Shown here: positions 16,058-17,145 of the stretch, piece after piece | Numbering within the stretch: position 1 is the first letter of the stretch | How the letters are laid out: each line of letters opens with the position of its first letter | Source: Paracoccaceae bacterium | GTDB taxonomy: Bacteria > Pseudomonadota > Alphaproteobacteria > Rhodobacterales > Rhodobacteraceae | Assembly: GCA_030625695.1 (NCBI GenBank) | Contig: DAOUQK010000035.1 | Coordinates: forward strand, 1-17,145 | DNA: 17,145 bases | Direction: 5' to 3' | Notes under the pieces: generated by a model | What the model was told of the DNA's origin: nothing | Seen by the model: only the letters and a program-made list of their open reading frames with translations | The model's database searches: none | Translations under genes and position numbers: made by a program

Positions 16058-16656
16058 AACCCCTGCCCCGGCTTAACATCTTTCAATTCCATCGCCTTGG
16101 CCGGATCACGCATCATCTGACCGATGATGTCCTGCCGCTTGATGCCCGTGCGGTGCCGCATGGTCAGCACGATCGCGCCGATCATTGCCACCAGCAGGAT
16201 CAGACCCGACAGTTGGAACAACAGCCAATATTCGTCATACAGGATCACCCCCAGCGCCTGCGTATTGTGCATGTCCACCGGCGTCACCTGTGCGCGCAAC
16301 CCTTCGGCGGCGGCGTTGGCATCCCAAGCGCCAAAGGCCATGACGAACTGCATCAGGATAATCAGCCCGAACAGCAGGCCCAGCGGCATATAACGCGCCA
16401 TTTCCGCCTTCATTTCGGCGAAATCGACGTCCAGCATCATCACCACAAACAGGAACAACACCATCACAGCGCCGACATAGACGATCACCAGCAACATGGC
16501 GACAAATTCGGCCCCCAGCAGCACGAACAAACCTGCCGAACTAAGGAACGCAAGGATCAACCAAAGCACCGAATGCACTGGTTGGCGGCTGATCACGGTG
16601 AACAGCCCGCCGGTTATGGTGCTGATGGCGAACAGGTAGAATGCAAAAACGGTCAT
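16054..16656 (-). CDS. nuoJ: NADH-quinone oxidoreductase subunit J
   Basis: NuoJ is a five-helix membrane subunit of complex I close to the quinone-binding junction. The 200-residue length is normal. The conserved third helix, which carries the pi-bulge involved in coupling, is visible as EFVAMLLVIVYVGAVMVLFL with Y60. A polar loop separates helices 4 and 5, and a basic tail (MRHRTGIKRQD) follows. The ATG at 16656 overlaps the stop of the preceding CMD-family gene as ATGA, with AGAGGA about 9 bases upstream. Its own stop overlaps the GTG start of the unrecognised gene. Confidence 0.97.
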   Translation of the reverse strand: MTVFAFYLFAISTITGGLFTVISRQPVHSVLWLILAFLSSAGLFVLLGAEFVAMLLVIVYVGAVMVLFLFVVMMLDVDFAEMKAEMARYMPLGLLFGLIILMQFVMAFGAWDANAAAEGLRAQVTPVDMHNTQALGVILYDEYWLLFQLSGLILLVAMIGAIVLTMRHRTGIKRQDIIGQMMRDPAKAMELKDVKPGQGL

Positions 16657-17060
16657 GTCTTGTTATCCTCTTTGTCGCCCAATACGTCTTTTGCCAGTTC
16701 CAGCGCGCGGGTCATGGCGGGAATGCCGGCAAACACCGACATCTGGGTCAGCGTCTCGACGATTTCCTGATTGCGCGCGCCCGCTTCGACCGCATGGCGC
16801 ACGGTCTGGCGGATCGCCGCATCGGCCTGAGCGCCCTGACAGGTCAGACCGGCCAAGGTCAGCAGAAGACGGGTTTTGGCGTCCAGCCCGTCCTTGTTCA
16901 GGGTCTGGCCGAACATCATTTCCATCGCCTCTTTTGGCATGGTTGGCCACATGTCCTCAAAACCCTTGGCAGAAAAGGCCTCGGGTCCGGCGCCAAAAGA
17001 TTTTGCCATCTCTTGGGCCTGTTTCATCATGGCCTCGAATGGGTTTGAATTGTCAGTCAT
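16653..17060 (-). CDS. Carboxymuconolactone decarboxylase (CMD/AhpD-like) family protein
   Basis: A 135-residue all-helical protein of the CMD/AhpD-like superfamily. The recognisable part is residues about 57-125: DAKTRLLLTLAGLTC, then the conserved helix with H89 in VRHAVEAGA, and the ALELAKDVLG end. The redox CxxC pair of AhpD is absent; C74 is the only cysteine. The N-terminal 50 residues are Met-rich (PFEAMMKQAQEMAKSF, PKEAMEMMFGQ). It overlaps nuoI upstream and nuoJ downstream by 4 bases each, so it is tightly built into the complex I operon. From memory this gene occurs at the same place in related alphaproteobacteria. Its role is unknown; an assembly or accessory function is inference. 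Confidence 0.85.
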   Translation of the reverse strand: MTDNSNPFEAMMKQAQEMAKSFGAGPEAFSAKGFEDMWPTMPKEAMEMMFGQTLNKDGLDAKTRLLLTLAGLTCQGAQADAAIRQTVRHAVEAGARNQEIVETLTQMSVFAGIPAMTRALELAKDVLGDKEDNKT

Positions 17061-17145
17061 CGGTAGGGTGCATCCAGTTCGAGGTTACGGGCAATCTCGG
17101 CTTCCCAACGATCACCGTTCGCCAGCAGCCGGTCCTTGTCATAAA
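17057..17145 (-). CDS. nuoI: NADH-quinone oxidoreductase subunit I, C-terminal end only
   Basis: Only the last 28 full codons are in the window, reading YDKDRLLANGDRWEAEI and then ARNLELDAPYR before TGA. This is the characteristic end of NuoI, the subunit with two 4Fe-4S clusters that passes electrons toward the quinone. The cluster motifs lie beyond the right edge. The stop (17059-17057) overlaps the ATG of the CMD-family gene as ATGA. The identity is supported by the tail sequence and the nuoJ-K-L-M-N order that follows. Confidence 0.9.
   Translation of the reverse strand, partial: YDKDRLLANGDRWEAEIARNLELDAPYR

Overview
The window reads as an alphaproteobacterial chromosome segment, most likely Rhodobacteraceae (marine Roseobacter type). 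The evidence is the nuo gene order with a carboxymuconolactone-decarboxylase-like gene between nuoI and nuoJ, the tail nuoN-birA-coaX-rnj behind it, the use of RNase J, and moderate to high GC. No tRNA, rRNA, CRISPR array or insertion sequence was seen, and no stretch above 300 bases lacks a gene.

Left part (1 to about 1300). Two minus-strand genes, a secreted four-EF-hand protein and an ECF sigma factor cut by the window edge, are separated by an 18-codon leader-like ORF whose stop overlaps the sigma start. They face away from a plus-strand run. The divergent intergenic region holds an imperfect palindrome.

Plus-strand run (1301 to 6759). A DUF983 membrane protein with a zinc-ribbon-like N-terminus, a Nudix hydrolase, release factor 3 (prfC), a small family-2-like glycosyltransferase and a DEAD-box RNA helicase follow each other. 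The helicase has a repeat-rich upstream region and a C-terminal tail of five 24-bp repeats. A 10-bp perfect hairpin at 6771-6798 separates this run from the convergent right-hand operon.

Minus-strand operon (17145 down to 6828). The transcription order is nuoI (partial), CMD-family gene, nuoJ, an unrecognised exported protein, nuoK, nuoL, nuoM, nuoN, birA, coaX, rnj. Many junctions are 1-4 base stop/start overlaps, so translation is probably coupled. The Nuo subunits are the membrane proton-pumping arm of complex I. BirA (biotin ligase) and CoaX (pantothenate kinase) support biotin-enzyme and CoA metabolism, and RNase J handles RNA decay.

The most unusual item is the 206-residue cysteine-containing secreted or lipoprotein-like gene at 15437-16057. 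It is fitted by 4-base overlaps on both sides between nuoJ and nuoK and has clearly lower GC than nuoJ. I could not assign it a known function. Other points for a second look are the sigma leader ORF, a possibly leaderless prfC promoter, and the mutually exclusive pairings upstream of the helicase.
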